From NCBI GenBank assembly GCA_963752755.1, contig CAVVZJ010000005.1, positions 62,001 to 126,000 on the forward strand: DNA of 64,000 nt. The letters are read 5' to 3'. Source of the DNA: CAVVZJ01 sp963752755 (GTDB taxonomy: Bacteria > Planctomycetota > Planctomycetia > Isosphaerales > Isosphaeraceae). The notes below the pieces were generated by a model that saw only the letters and a list, made by a program, of their open reading frames with translations, was not told where the DNA came from and searched no databases. Shown one piece after another: positions 8,498-20,000 of the stretch (the stretch's first letter is position 1; each line of letters opens with the position of its first letter). Position numbers and translations under genes: made by a program.

Positions 8498-9181
8498 TCA
8501 TCCGGCTTCCGGCCTCGACGCCATCGCCTGTTTCAGCGGACATCCATCCCCGACCGCCTCGCCCCGGCGATACCGCCCGAGCAACTCCTGGGACCGCCGG
8601 GCGAGCATCCGCCGGACCTCACGCCGCTTCCATTTGACCCTGGGTATCGTCATGTTGTCGTAGCCGGTCGTGTGGTGCCGCATCCAGGCGATAACGGCGG
8701 CCTCGGCCCGCCCGTCGATCGGGATGCGTTCCGTGCGGGCCACCGTGCCGCTGCCGACCGGCGTGGCATGCTCGGTGACGGTCCGTGCGAGGCGGTCGGC
8801 CAGGTCGGCGTGGGCGGGTTTGAAAGCGAGGTACTTAACCACCGCCCCGTGGAAGTCCTCGACGTAACCGGCCTGGGCCGCCCCACGCCGCCGGGAGGCG
8901 GCCTCTTTCTTCTTGGCATAGCCCTCGGTGGACCGCTCGGCGTTGAGTTCGGCCCTGATCCGGTCGATGGTCGCCGATGCCGCCCAGATGCCCCTGGAGA
9001 AGATCTTCCGGCCCACTTTCTCCTGGACCACCCAGTACTCCCCGGCGGCCTTGACCCTGCGGGTGAGCCCGGCGTCCCCCGGTGGCAGGAGGGTCCAACC
9101 TACCGGTGCCTTGAGGACCGAGCCGTCGGCGGCCCGGAGGGTGTTCGGAGTCGGGCCGGGGGTGTAGGTTTTGTCGTCCAT
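8498..9181 (-). CDS. DUF2293 domain-containing protein
   Basis: The gene encodes 227 residues. The C-terminal part matches DUF2293: AAVIAWMRHHTTGYDNM, then RVKWKRREVRRMLARRSQELLGRYR. The N-terminal part (residues 20-80) reads as a small domain with VGWTLLPPGDAGLTRRVK and then EYWVVQEKVGRKIFSRGIWA, a combination seen in planctomycete proteins. No function is established for the family. It is 22 bases downstream of the nuclease gene on the same strand and may be cotranscribed with it. Confidence 0.8.
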   Translation of the reverse strand: MDDKTYTPGPTPNTLRAADGSVLKAPVGWTLLPPGDAGLTRRVKAAGEYWVVQEKVGRKIFSRGIWAASATIDRIRAELNAERSTEGYAKKKEAASRRRGAAQAGYVEDFHGAVVKYLAFKPAHADLADRLARTVTEHATPVGSGTVARTERIPIDGRAEAAVIAWMRHHTTGYDNMTIPRVKWKRREVRRMLARRSQELLGRYRRGEAVGDGCPLKQAMASRPEAG

Positions 9182-9203
9182 CTGAGACCGATGCTCCGTC
9201 TTC

Positions 9204-10703
9204 TCAAATCCCGGTCATCATCCCGGCGAAGCTTGAAAGGCGGCGGTAAGCCGCCGTCGCCGGGATGGTCAGGACGTACCCGCCTCCCCGCTCCTCCAGC
9301 ACGCCGAGAATCGGGTTGGAGAGAAATCGCATCACTTGGCCGATCTGGTTCCTCGGGAACTTGCTGCCCCCGCCCTTCAACAGCCAGAACACCGACTCCT
9401 CGGTCAGCCCGCCCGACGACTCCTCCCCCCGCTGGTGGGACTCGAAGACTTTGAGGACGGCCCTCGCCGCCCCTGCGTAATCCTCCCGGCTCCGTCGCCA
9501 TTGTTCCAGTGACGGCTGGATCAGCCCGACCTGGCACAGAATCTCCTTCAGATCGTAGAGCGAGAGGGCGTGGGACCGACTCAGCCCTACCAACTCGATC
9601 AGCCGGTCGGTCGTCAGCAGGCCCACGGACCGGTTCACGGCGTGCTGGACGGTATTGCCCTGCGAGAAGGCGGGGGCGACGACGAGGGCGAAGTCCGCCT
9701 CGTGCTGCTCCTGATGGCCCTTGATCGGCTCGTAGTTGATGCTGTTCTTCAGAACACCCGGCTGGCTAGTCTTCGCATCGACGACGGCCAAGAAGCCCTC
9801 GTCGCCGAGGTCGGCTCGGGCGACGACATCCGTCTCCCCCGAGCCCCCGATATGTTCCGTCTCGAACCCGAGTTCGACGAACGCCAGGCCGACGGCCGCC
9901 TCGAACCGGTCGGGGTTCTGGGTGTCGTGCTGCGCCTCCTGCAACACTTCGCAGATGTCCGGGGGAGGGCTGGCCGATGGCGTTGGTACGGCCTTCGTGA
10001 CATCGGGGACGGGGACGCCGGCCTCTTCAGCCTTGCCGCCGAGCCGTTTGGACACGCTCCAGTGGCAAAATACGTCCCACTCGTCGAGGCCGTTCAACCC
10101 CAGGGCACCGAGCCGGCTCACCAGTCCCATGAGGCGGTCCCGGCTCTCCGGGAATGCCCCCAAGGCCGGCGTGATCTCATCGGTCATCCCCAGGGCTGGT
10201 GCGACCGCTGCGTAGGTCTTCACGACCTTCGAGTTGATCACCGGCAACTCGGCGTTCAGGCAATGGACGATCGGCGTGATGAAGCCGCAGGCGAAGCCCT
10301 TCTGTGCGGGGTGCCGGGCCAGTTCCCTCCACCGGTCCCAGTCCTCGACCCTCCCGGCTTCGGCGATGTCGAGGAGCCAGTTGGCCACCTCGGGCCACTC
10401 GGAAGGTGCCTTCCAGCCCGCCCCCTCGAACCATGACTTCACATCCTTGGTGATGCAGGGCCACGTGCTGATCCGCACGCCCCGCTCCCGGTTACCGCTC
10501 GTGTCGCTGTGGGGGAGGAGCCGCCGGAGCGTCTCCTCGATGATGTCCTCGCCCGCCTCTCGCTTGCCACGCAACTTCTCGAAGGCCGCCAAGACTTCTT
10601 TCGGCTCCTCCGCCTGGTGTCGGAGATGTTCACGGCCGGCGGCTGTGTCGAGATACTCCTTCCGAAATCGACCGATACGCTTCTGGAGTTCTTCGATGCC
10701 CAC
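9204..10703 (-). CDS. PD-(D/E)XK restriction endonuclease-like protein
   Basis: The 499-residue protein has a helical N-terminal half (residues 1-230, with a block around GFACGFITPIVHCLN) and a central nuclease core at about 265-365: FEAAVGLAFVELGF gives the N-terminal Glu, GETDVVA the Asp, and FLAVVDAKTSQPG the D-x-K. This is the arrangement of Mrr-like and related PD-(D/E)XK enzymes. A C-terminal winged-helix-like part (residues 400-490) could bind DNA. It lies just downstream of the BREX genes, 30 bases after the brxL remnant, and is read in the same direction, which suggests a role in defence. It is not a known BREX core component. The frame is clean. Confidence 0.75.
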   Translation of the reverse strand: MGIEELQKRIGRFRKEYLDTAAGREHLRHQAEEPKEVLAAFEKLRGKREAGEDIIEETLRRLLPHSDTSGNRERGVRISTWPCITKDVKSWFEGAGWKAPSEWPEVANWLLDIAEAGRVEDWDRWRELARHPAQKGFACGFITPIVHCLNAELPVINSKVVKTYAAVAPALGMTDEITPALGAFPESRDRLMGLVSRLGALGLNGLDEWDVFCHWSVSKRLGGKAEEAGVPVPDVTKAVPTPSASPPPDICEVLQEAQHDTQNPDRFEAAVGLAFVELGFETEHIGGSGETDVVARADLGDEGFLAVVDAKTSQPGVLKNSINYEPIKGHQEQHEADFALVVAPAFSQGNTVQHAVNRSVGLLTTDRLIELVGLSRSHALSLYDLKEILCQVGLIQPSLEQWRRSREDYAGAARAVLKVFESHQRGEESSGGLTEESVFWLLKGGGSKFPRNQIGQVMRFLSNPILGVLEERGGGYVLTIPATAAYRRLSSFAGMMTGI

Positions 10704-10733
10704 CAGCCATCCCCCATCGTGCTGACGTTCAGT

Positions 10734-10925
10734 TCATTCCCAAAGCCTTCATCGCCGGCGTCATCGGGTCCGAGAAGAACACCGGATCGACCCGCTCCAC
10801 GATCTCCCCGGCGACTTCGAGGAAGTTCCGCTTGTTCTCCAGAGGGACCAAGGCCCGTCGTGCCCCGTTGTCCATGCCGACCTGGAGCGGCTCGGCCAGC
10901 GACCGCACCGCTCGGTGGCGACATA
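10734..10925 (-). pseudogene. brxL: BrxL (Lon-like BREX protein) C-terminal remnant
   Basis: One frame reads AEPLQVGMDNGARRALVP, ENKRNFLEVAGEIVERVDP and MTPAMKALGMN before the TGA at 10734-10736. This is the characteristic end of BrxL, in which the KRxFLEV...VERVDP and KALGM words are conserved. Everything N-terminal, including the AAA and Lon protease domains, is missing. BrxL belongs to BREX types 1 and 4 and is not part of type 2, so this is a leftover of another system, like the brxC fragment at 1.5-3.2 kb. Confidence 0.65.
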
Positions 10926-10976
10926 TTGGTTGAAGACGGCAGGATTTGAGGTTTGGGACAGCATCCTGGAGGTTCC

Positions 10977-13069
10977 TCAGCCTTCGGAGACCGATCGTAG
11001 GGGTTCCGCCAGGACACTATAAACGCCCTCCTCGTCGCTGAAACGGGCCAAGTAGACCTGCTCCGCCAGGGCCGGAGGCAGGGCCTCCGAGAACTTGAGG
11101 TTCTCGATGGCCCTCGGGTCGGGCACCGCCGAGATCTCGTGGGCCGAGAGCGAACCGAGATGCCCTCGCACCTCGTCGAGGTGCGGGTCGCCCTCGATCG
11201 TGATCGACACGTTGTCCGCCTTCGCCTCGCCGAATCGCCCAGCTGGTGGGCGAGGATCGTGTTAGCCACCCCTCCGCCGAACGTCCACCAGCGTACCTCT
11301 CCGTCCGGGTGACGGACCAGGGCGGTCGAGTCGGAGCGGACCCAGGCGAAGTCCTCCCTCAGCTCTCCGATCCGGGCGGCGGCCCGTCGGGACCAGTGCG
11401 GCTCGCATTCGTCACCTGCCAGGGTCTCCCGGATCGCCTGGCAGGCCCGGTAGCCCAGGAACTGCCCCTCGCCCAGCCAGCGGGACTTCCCGATCTGCTC
11501 GGTCGGCTCCACGTGGGCGACCCGACGCCGCCAGTCCAGGTGGGTCGCCTGCCAGCAGCGACCGGCGAGCAGGAGGACGCTGAGGACCGCCGTCCCGCTT
11601 GAAGAAGGTCGATTCGTGGACGAAGCCCAGCTCCTTGCGGCCCCAGGTCACCCGGAAGAGCGGCGGCGACGTGAAGACCGAGAGCAGGTCCATGAAGTTC
11701 TTGCCGCCCGTACTTCGCCTCCCCCTCGGGGGCGAAGGCCAGGATGCCCCCGTCGCTCCAGAGGATCTGGGAGGCGATCATGAAGTCCACGAGCGTCGTG
11801 ACGACGGCCCGGTCCATCTGCGAGAAGGCGGGGACCGCATCGAGCCAGCCGAACCATTCCGAACGGCCGATCCCCCGCTCCTGGAGGCAGAGGGCCATGA
11901 GCTGCTGGGCCAGGATGTGGTACGGCTCGGGCGGGGCCTGCACGGGCTCCACGTAGCCCCGCCGCCAGAGCCGGACCAGGGCGGCGGCCCGGAGCAGCGC
12001 CTCGTCGGTCGTCGCCAGGAACAGGCAGTTCGTGGCGTTCCCCGCCCGCCTCCCCGTCCGGCCCATCCGCTGGAGGAACGAGGAGACCGTCGCCGGGGCG
12101 TCGATCTGGATCACCCGGTCGAGGTCGCCCACGTCGATCCCCAGCTCCAGCGAGCTGGTCGCCACGATCACGCAGTCCTGCCGCTCGGCGAACGCCTGCT
12201 CGGCCAGCCGTCGCTCCTCGGCCCCGAGGGAGCTGTGGGAGACGAACGTCTCGATCTCCTGCTCACGCAGCAGCAGGGCCAGCTGCTCGACCCTGGACCG
12301 GCTGTCGCAGAAGACCAGCCGCTTCTCGCCCCGGTGCAGCCCCCCGATGACCCTGGCCGCATTGGCCAGCGAGCCCACGTAATCGACCTGGACCTCGGGC
12401 TCCTTGCGGTCGCCGGGAGGCGGCTGGATGACCTTGCGGCTCCGCTCCGACCCCGAGGACAGCCACTCCAGCATCTCGGCCGGGTTGCCCACCGTCGCCG
12501 ACAGGCCGACCCGCTGGATGTCCCGGCCCGAGAGCCGCCCGATGCGGGACAGGACCGACAGCAGGTGCCAGCCCCGGTCGTCGCCCGCAAACGCGTGCAG
12601 CTCGTCGATGACGACCGCCCGGACGGACCGGAAGAACCGGCGGTGGTCGATCCGGCCGGAGACCAGCATGACTTCCAGCGACTCGGGCGTGGTCAGGAGG
12701 CAGTCGGGCGGATCGGCGACGATCCGCCGCTTCTCGGACTGGGGCGTGTCGCCGTGCCAGCGTGCGGCCCGCCTGCCGACCAGGCCGAAGTACCGCTCCA
12801 GCCGCTCCTGCTGGTTGTTCAGCAGGGCACGGATCGGGCTGACGTAGAGGACGCTCAGGCCCGTCCCACGGCTCGGCCAGCATCCGGGAGATCACGGGGA
12901 AGAACGCCGCCTCGGTCTTGCCGCCCGCCGTCGGGGCCAGGACGACGAGGTTGGCCCCGTCGAGGAAGGCGTCGATGGCCAGCTCCTGCACCGGCCGCAG
13001 CTCCCGCCAGCCGAGGGAGTTGACGACGTGGTGCTGGAGGGCCGGGTGCAGGCGGTCGAAGGCGCTCAC
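10977..13069 (-). pseudogene. brxHI: BREX helicase BrxHI (Lhr-like DEAD/DEAH helicase), several frameshifts
   Basis: Joined frames give about 695 residues from the ATG at 13069 to a stop at 10977. In order: RPVQELAIDAF (Q-like motif), APTAGGKTEAAFF (Walker A), VVIDELHAF (DExH), GLSATVGNP, FCDSRSRVEQL, TSSLELGIDVGDLDRV and QRMGRTGRRAG (motif VI), then a C-terminal domain typical of Lhr-like helicases. Frame changes lie near 12865 (one extra C), 11712 (extra G), 11595 and 11240. No nonsense codons interrupt the true frame between them, so this is either very recent decay or consensus error. The ATG overlaps the brxD stop by ATGA, so translation is coupled. Last gene of the type 2 BREX order. 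Confidence 0.85.
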
Positions 13070-14386
13070 AGGTCCAGCTCGATGTCGTCCACGCCGGTCG
13101 CCTGGGCCTCCCGCTCGATGGCGGTCAGCTCGCGGTGCTCAGCGTCAGCCGGTAGTGCTGCGTCGGGTCGAAGTCCTCGAACTGGTCGATCCGGTCCAGC
13201 ACGTCGGCGACGAGCTTCTTGAGGAACAAGCCGGGGTGCGATCCCGACCTTGCCCCCGAGCTGACCGGCCACCGACCGGGCCAGGTCCGCCACCAGGTCG
13301 TCGGTGGCCAGCCGCCGGACCCGCTCCGGGGCGGAGCAGTCGGACATGTAGAGGTCACGGACCTTGGTCCCCACCTCCACCAGGCGGTCGTGGTCGAAGG
13401 GGGCGAGCCGGAGCTGCACCGCACGGGGGTTGTCGAACCGGGCGTCGGTCTGGAAGTCCACGTGCAGCCGCTGGGCCAGCGGCTCCAGCCGCCGGACCCC
13501 CTGCGGCCCGTCGAAGAAGGCCGGCGTGCCGGTCGTGATGCAGGTAGAGGTTCGGGAACCGCCCGGAGTCGATGTCGTCGATCAGCTGGCGCAGGGCGTT
13601 GAGGCCCTTCTCCCGCACGTCGCCCCGGACCCGCTGGAGCGTCTCGATCTCGTCGAGGACGAGCACCAGCCCGGAGAAGCCCGAGTCCTTGAGGATCAGC
13701 GAGCAGGCCCCGCAGGAAGCTCAGGGCGGCGAAGTGGTCCACGTCCCCCTTGATCCCGGCGACCCGCTTGATCGAGGCGGCGACATGCGGCTGCCCGGCG
13801 AGCCAGCCCGGCCAGCCCCTCGGCGGTGGCGTGGTCGCCCCGACGCTGGGCCGACCGGTACGCCCGCAGGGCGGCGGCGAACTGGGGCGTGGCTCGGGTG
13901 ATCTCCACGAGCCGCTGTTCCAGCAGCTCGTCGGATCGTCGGGCCAGGGCCGCCTCGTCGCCGGCATCGATCCCGCCCTCGGCCAGGACATCCTCCTCCA
14001 GGCCGTAGAACCAGCCGTCGAGCACCGAGCGGAAGGCCCCGAGGAAGCAGTCGGCGGTGGACAAGCCCCTCCATCGCCCGGCGGTAGACGGTCTCCAGGC
14101 GGTGCAGCGGCGTCTCGGTCTCGGAGATCTGGACCTCGGCGACGGCGAAGCCCTTCCGCTTGGCGATCTCCTGGACCCAGCGGCCGAAGAACGTCTTGCC
14201 GCAGCCGTAGTCGCCCCGCACCGCCTTGAACGCCGAGCCGCCCCCGGCCACGTCCGCCAGTTCCCCGGCGACGACCGGCTCGAACCGGCCCAGGCCGACG
14301 GCGAGGAAGTCGAGGCCCCGCTGCGGGACGGTCCCCTTGCGGAGGGCGTTGATGATGTCCCGGCGGCGTTCCCGGCTGATGTCCAT
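13066..14386 (-). pseudogene. brxD: BREX ATP-binding protein BrxD, several frameshifts
   Basis: Joined frames give about 435 residues. The start at 14386 reads MDISRERRRDIINALRKGTVP, the usual BrxD beginning. GDYGCGKTFF is Walker A and GLVLVLDEIETLQRV Walker B; the tail reads VADVLDRIDQFEDFDP and ends TGVDDIELDL. Frame changes lie near 14065, 13800, 13705 (one extra G), 13535, 13230 and 13140. BrxD is an AAA-type ATPase that accompanies BrxHI in types 2 and 6. The gene starts three bases after the pglZ stop (14390-14392) and overlaps brxHI, so the set is one operon. Confidence 0.85.
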
Positions 14387-14389
14387 GGG

Positions 14390-17088
14390 TCAATCCAGGT
14401 CGAACTGGCGTCGGAGCCTGGCCAGGTTGAGTTCGATCTTGTTCTCGCTGCGGTTGAGCGTGAGGATCTCGTAGCCGTCCACGTTGAGCAGCCGCTGGAT
14501 GCGGGCGACGAGCCCGTCCAGCCGGGCGGCGGGGATGTCGGCGGCGACTGAGGAAGGCGGCGGGGGTCATGAGGCCGCCGCCGGCCTCCAGGGCGGCCAG
14601 GCTGCGCCGCACGACCTCGTCCTCCGGGGCGTGGCGGCGGACCAGCTCCTTCTGGGCCTTGTACACCGGCGAGGCGAACAGCCGCCCGATCCACTCCCCG
14701 GACTCCCTCGTCGGCTGCTGCGTCTCGTCGGGCTCGTCCGGCAGGTGGTCGAACAGGGTCGGCGGTCGCCTCGGCGTGGTTGAGGGCGGCGAAGGACGCC
14801 CCTCGGGCGGGGCGACGACCTTCACCGGGGCCGACGACCACCAGTCCGGCGTGGGATGCTCGGAGGCGAACAGCCCCGAGTAGGCACTGCTCTGGTCGGT
14901 CAGGAGCACCAGCGGGCAGACCATCTCCTGCGGGGTCGCCCCGCCGTGATACCCGTTCTGCGGGCGTCCGTAATGGACCCGCTCCGACCAGGGGACGATG
15001 ATCGAGGAGCCGCTCGCCCCGTCCTGGACCCGGCGGCCGGAGAGGGCGAATCTCGTCCTCGGCCGGGGTTTCGCCCTGTCGGACGCCACCGCCCGCCGGT
15101 CTCCATGGGAACGCTGCGGGCGTCCGGGCGGTGCCAGACGTGGCCGTGGTCGCTGGCGAGGACGACGACCCGGCCCGAGTCACGGGCCAGCTTCAGGAGC
15201 GAGCCGAGGGGGCTGATGCGGTCGATCGTCCAGTCGTCCCGGATCTGCTGGGCACCGGCGAGCCGGTCGTCGATGGCGTTGAGGACCACGCCCGACGACC
15301 CGGCGGGTCGGGGACAGGATCGCCTTGCGACAGCTCGTCGCCCACCGCCCCCCGTGCCCCCTCGGTGACCTCCTTCTTGTGGAAGAGGACCGGGGGATGC
15401 TTCTTGTCGCAGCACGCCTTCAGGTGCGGGTTGCGACTCGAAGTTCCGCTTCTCGGCCGCCGCATCGCCGCTGGTGAGCGTCCCCGACAGGAGGCTGGCC
15501 CGTGAGAGGCTCGTCACGCTGGGGACGGCGGCGACGACGGGGCGGGGCGGGGCGGAGGACTCATCGAGGGTCGCCAGCGACCAGTGCTCGTGCCGGATGT
15601 CGTCGAGCAGCTCGTGGCAGACCGCCCAGCTCATGCCGTCGAGGACGATCAGGAGCACCCGGTTCCCGGCCTCCACGACCCTGGCGACCACCTGGGAGAG
15701 CACGTCCTCGACGCCCCAGACGCCCGTGGAGTCCGAGCCCACGGCGGTCCAGTCCGCCAGCGACAGGGCGAACGACCGGTTGAACCCCTCCCGGCGTTCC
15801 AGGACCGCCCGGTCCAGAGCCTGATACGCCCCGGAGAGGCCGGCGACTCTCGTCGCCCCGGCCGACGGACTCCCTGGCCCAGTCCACGAACGCCAGTTCC
15901 CGGCGGTAGGCGTCGGCGAACTCGGGGAACGAGCCCGGAGCCGGCAGGGGCTGGGCGAGCCAGCGGACGAGCCGCAGGGCCATCTCCGTCCGGGCGATCT
16001 GGTCCCGCCGCCGGCCCAGCCGGGCGACCCGGTGGTCCACGACCTCGGCCTGGAGCCGCTCGCACTCCCGGATCGCATCCTCGCCGGGCGTGGCGATGGC
16101 CGCCTCGACCTGCGCCCCGAACCGGGCCAGCCGCTGCTCGTAGCCGAGGGGGGTCAGGCGGCTGCGGTGGGCGTGGTCCTCGCAGCGGAACTGCCGGAGC
16201 AGCTCGTCGGCCCGCTGGAGGTGCCGGTGGGCGGCGTGGGCGTCGTCCCGGCGGTCCAGATCGGCGATGGCGTCGGTGGCGATCCGACCCAGGCACCGCC
16301 CGATCGGCGTGGGGATCGGCCTGTTGCCGTGGTACTGCTCCATCCGGGCGGCGGAGGCTTCGAGCGGTGTGCTCCTTCTCCTCGCCGTAGACGACCTGGC
16401 AGGCGACGGCCAGGGCGAGGGCGTCGGCCCCGGCCCCGCTCTCGATGAACCGGAGGATGGAGTCGGCGGCATCCCCGAGGTTGGCCACCAGGCGGTGCCG
16501 CAGGCTGGCCCGCAGCTCCGGCGGGGCGGCCAGGTAGCGGGCCGGGCCGGACTTCGTCGTCGCCCAGAGCAGCAGGGACACGAGGTCGGGCTCGCTCTCG
16601 CCCATGTCGAAGACGTGGCGGCCGAGGGCACGCCAGACCGTGCCGCCGTCGAGGACGCCCGCCGAGACGGGCGGGTAGCCGTCGGGCGGGGCGTATTCGA
16701 TCAGGGCCTGGGCGATGGCCGGGTCGCAGATCGAGCGGTCGAGTTCCTTGGCCCGGAACAGGGAGCAGAGGGTGGCCCAGTGGTCGATGGCGAAGAGCCG
16801 GCTGCGGGCCAGGCGGGCGACGACATCGTGGCCGAGGTCGGCCTGCTGCAACCTGGTCAGCAGGATGATCCGGCCCCTCGCCCTCTCGGCGTCCCGCAAC
16901 GCCTGCCGGACGCCGAAGACCGTGTCGGCCCGGACGACCCGGGCCTTGCCGAACTCGAACTCCACCTCGTCCGGCCCGGTCCAGGCGGCGGCGACGTGCA
17001 GGCCGACGGCGAGGGCGTCCTCGTCCCGCTCCCACTTCTCCTCGACGATCGACCGCAGCTGCTGCGGGCTGAGGGCTCCGACGCTCAT
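14390..17088 (-). pseudogene. pglZ: BREX-2 phosphatase-like protein PglZ, several frameshifts
   Basis: Joined frames give about 895 residues from the ATG at 17088. The N-terminal third (QQLRSIVEEKWERDEDALAV, then a long helical stretch) is followed by the alkaline-phosphatase-type core: VLLIVLDGMSWAVCHEL carries the metal-binding Asp, VTSLSRASLLSG the middle motif and VVVLASDHGHVWH the terminal Asp-His pair. The C-terminus ends near FDLD. Frame changes lie near 16365, 15855, 15430, 15310, 15095 and 14545. In BREX systems PglZ is essential for defence, though its target is unknown. Its ATG overlaps the pglY stop by ATGA. Confidence 0.85.
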
Positions 17089-20000
17089 TGCGGCTCCTCC
17101 TCGATCGTCCATGCGATCGTGAGCCGGTAGCGGGGGTTGCCCTCCAGCTTCCGTGAGAGTTCCTCGGCGGTCTTGCCCCAGTCCTGTCGGAGTGAGCCGT
17201 TCCTTGCGATCCGAACCGACCTGCCATCCAGGCGTCCTTCCGTCGGGGCCGGGCTTCGGAGGATCGGGCTTGACCGGTTCGGGCTTGGGCGGCTTCGGCG
17301 GCGTGAGCAGCTTGATCGCCCGGCCCTCGGCCTCGGAGAGCTTGGAGGCCAGTCCGCCCGCCAGGGCGTGCTCGTCGGTCTTGAGCCAGGTGACGACATC
17401 CCGGACGAGCTGGGACGCATCCCCGGCCCGATCGCCGTCGATGGCGGAGACCGCCGAGAAGAGATCCCAGCGGGTGGTCCGCAGGCAGTCCAGCACGCCC
17501 TTCGCCGACTTCAGGCTGCGGCCCATCGTCGTGGCGTTCGTCTCCAGCTTCGCCTCGGCGAGTGCCCCGACCAGCTTCGTCGGCTCCTTGCCGTCGCAGG
17601 AGGCGAGCAGCGCCTTGACCGCCTTCGCCGTCCTGACCCGGTCCGACCTGGCGGCCTCCTCCTCGGGCACGCCCAGGTCTCGCAGCACGAGTTGGAGCCG
17701 GTCGGGCAGGCCGTCGCAGTCGGGCCTGGAACTCCTTGACGCTCTCGCCCACCTTCGACGCCAGGGTCGCCAGGTTCGAGGCGTTCAGCAGCTTGGAGAC
17801 GGCGTGGCCGAAGATGTCGGCCGCCCGGTCCACCGCCTCCTCCCAGTCCTTCAGGTCGGGGAGGGACTGCTCCTGAAGCTCCAGCTCGTTCGGGCAGGTC
17901 GTCCAGCGTCGGCGTGTAGTTGCCGCCGTACCGCACGAACGAGCGGTTGGTCTGGTCGGCGTAGACCAGGATCAGCAGGTTCTGGATCTCCCGAGGCAGA
18001 CCCCGCTCGTCCGGCTGGTCCGTCCAGCGCCGCAGGTCGGCCGCCGGTGGGATGCGGCTGCTCGGAGGCCGCCAGCAGGCGGTTGAAGTGGTTCTTCCAG
18101 ATGTTGCCCAGGACGAAGTGCGTCTCGGACATCTGGCCCAGTTCGAGCGGATTGCAGACGTTCCGGAGCTTCTGGCGGACCGCCTTGTCCTCGACGATAG
18201 ACCCGGCCGTCGGGCGTGCGGGCCGCCTCCTGGCAGACCTCCAGCACCTGCCTCAGATCCTTGCCGGGCTTGATCTCCTGCCCGAACTTCGGGTGCTTGG
18301 GGTACTGGTGCGACAGCGCCTGGTCGAGCAGGTGCTCCAGGGCCTCGCCGAGGTTCGCCCCCACCGGCCGCTGGAGCACCAGGGTCGGGTAACAGCGACT
18401 GGAAGTGCGACTCGGACATGTCGTAGGCGGCGTCGAGCGTGCCCGGCGTCGGCTCGGAGCGGATGGCGTAGGCGGCCTCGACCGCCTGGAGCAGCCGCTG
18501 CGACAGGGCGCTCTGCTGGTTCTGGAGCAGCAGCCGGGCGGTCTGGCGGTCCTGGAGCGAGAGGTGCTGGGCGTACTGGTCGAGGTTGTTGCCCAGCAGC
18601 AGGCGGTCGATGATGACCAGCTTGCCCAGCTCGGCCTGGGTGCGGGGCGAGAAGAACGACGGGAGCCAGACGAGGGTGCGGTGCCGCTCGTTCTTCTCCC
18701 GGAACTTGTTGATCCGGTCCAGGTCCTCGATCGGCGAGTGGCCCTCGGCGTCGAACGGGAAGTCGATGACGAGCTTCCAGTCGTCGCCGGAGCGGAGCGA
18801 CTCGTCGGGCAGGGCCCGGACGTTGGTGAACAGCACGTCGCACGACCGCTTGCTGCCCCGCCACCAGAAGGTGTGCGAGATGAACATCTCGTCCTGCTCG
18901 GGAACGCCGAGCGACTTGAAGAGCATCTGCCGGAGCCGGTACTGGCGGTTGCCGGGGTTGTCGTAGACCCGTGCCGCCTCGATGATCCCCTCGGTATCGA
19001 CGCCCGAGAGCTGGAGCGAGACGGTCGGGTTGGTCGGCTCCTCGCCCACCCGGATCTCGCCGACCATCCCGGCCCAGGTGCGGAGCTTCTGGGCGACGAC
19101 CTGATGCTCCCGGCCCGGAATGCGGGACCGGATCGACCCGTGGTTCAGGGCGGCCAGCCGCATGCAGGTCATGTTCTTGAGCGCCTCGACCCCGTGGACC
19201 AGGGCCGACAGCAGCAGGCTCTTGACCAGCCGGTCGTCGTTCTCGAAGAGCTTCAGCCGGGCGGCGATCTCGTCGCTCTCGGCGGCCCGCTCCCGGTCCA
19301 CCTCCAGGTCGAGCTGGTGCTGCTGCTCCAGCATCGGGCGGAGCTTGTTCTGGTAGAGCTTCTTGGCGTTCTCGAAGTTCACCCGCATCACGTCGGTGAA
19401 CGCCTCGTCGCCGTGGGCCACCACGTCCCAGAGGTCGCCCAGCGGGATCACGTCGCCCAGCCGCAGGGTGTCCCGGCGGTTGACCAGCAGCTGGAGCATG
19501 ATCTTCAGGGCCGTCCGCTCCCGCTGGAGGGCGCTGGAGACCGCCACCAGGGCCTGGATCAGGGCCGGGCTGAACGGGTACACGAGCTTGAACATCGCCC
19601 GGTCGGCCTCCCGGGTCAGCAGGATCTCCAGGATCTCCTGCCGCACCTGGGCGGTCTTCTCGAACGCCTCCTCCAGCTCCGCCCGGCAGGCGTCGTTCTT
19701 GGGCTGCAAGACCCGCTTCTGGGCGATGACCGGGAGGTTGCGGTCCTCCAGCGTGATCGTGTGGAACCGGCCCTCCCAGTGCGAGAGCACGTCGGAGAAG
19801 TTCAGCGACTCGACGCCGGTGACGTTCTCGCCGATCAGGTCACGCAGGTCACGCTGGCGGGCGACGAAGCTGATGATCGGCACCGGGCGGTCGGACTTGC
19901 GGGACTCGACCAGCTTGGCCAGCTTGTTCCCCTCGGTCTGGACGAACCCGAGGTCGGCCGAGTGGGTGGCCAGCCAGAGGATCAGCTCGTCGAGGAACAG

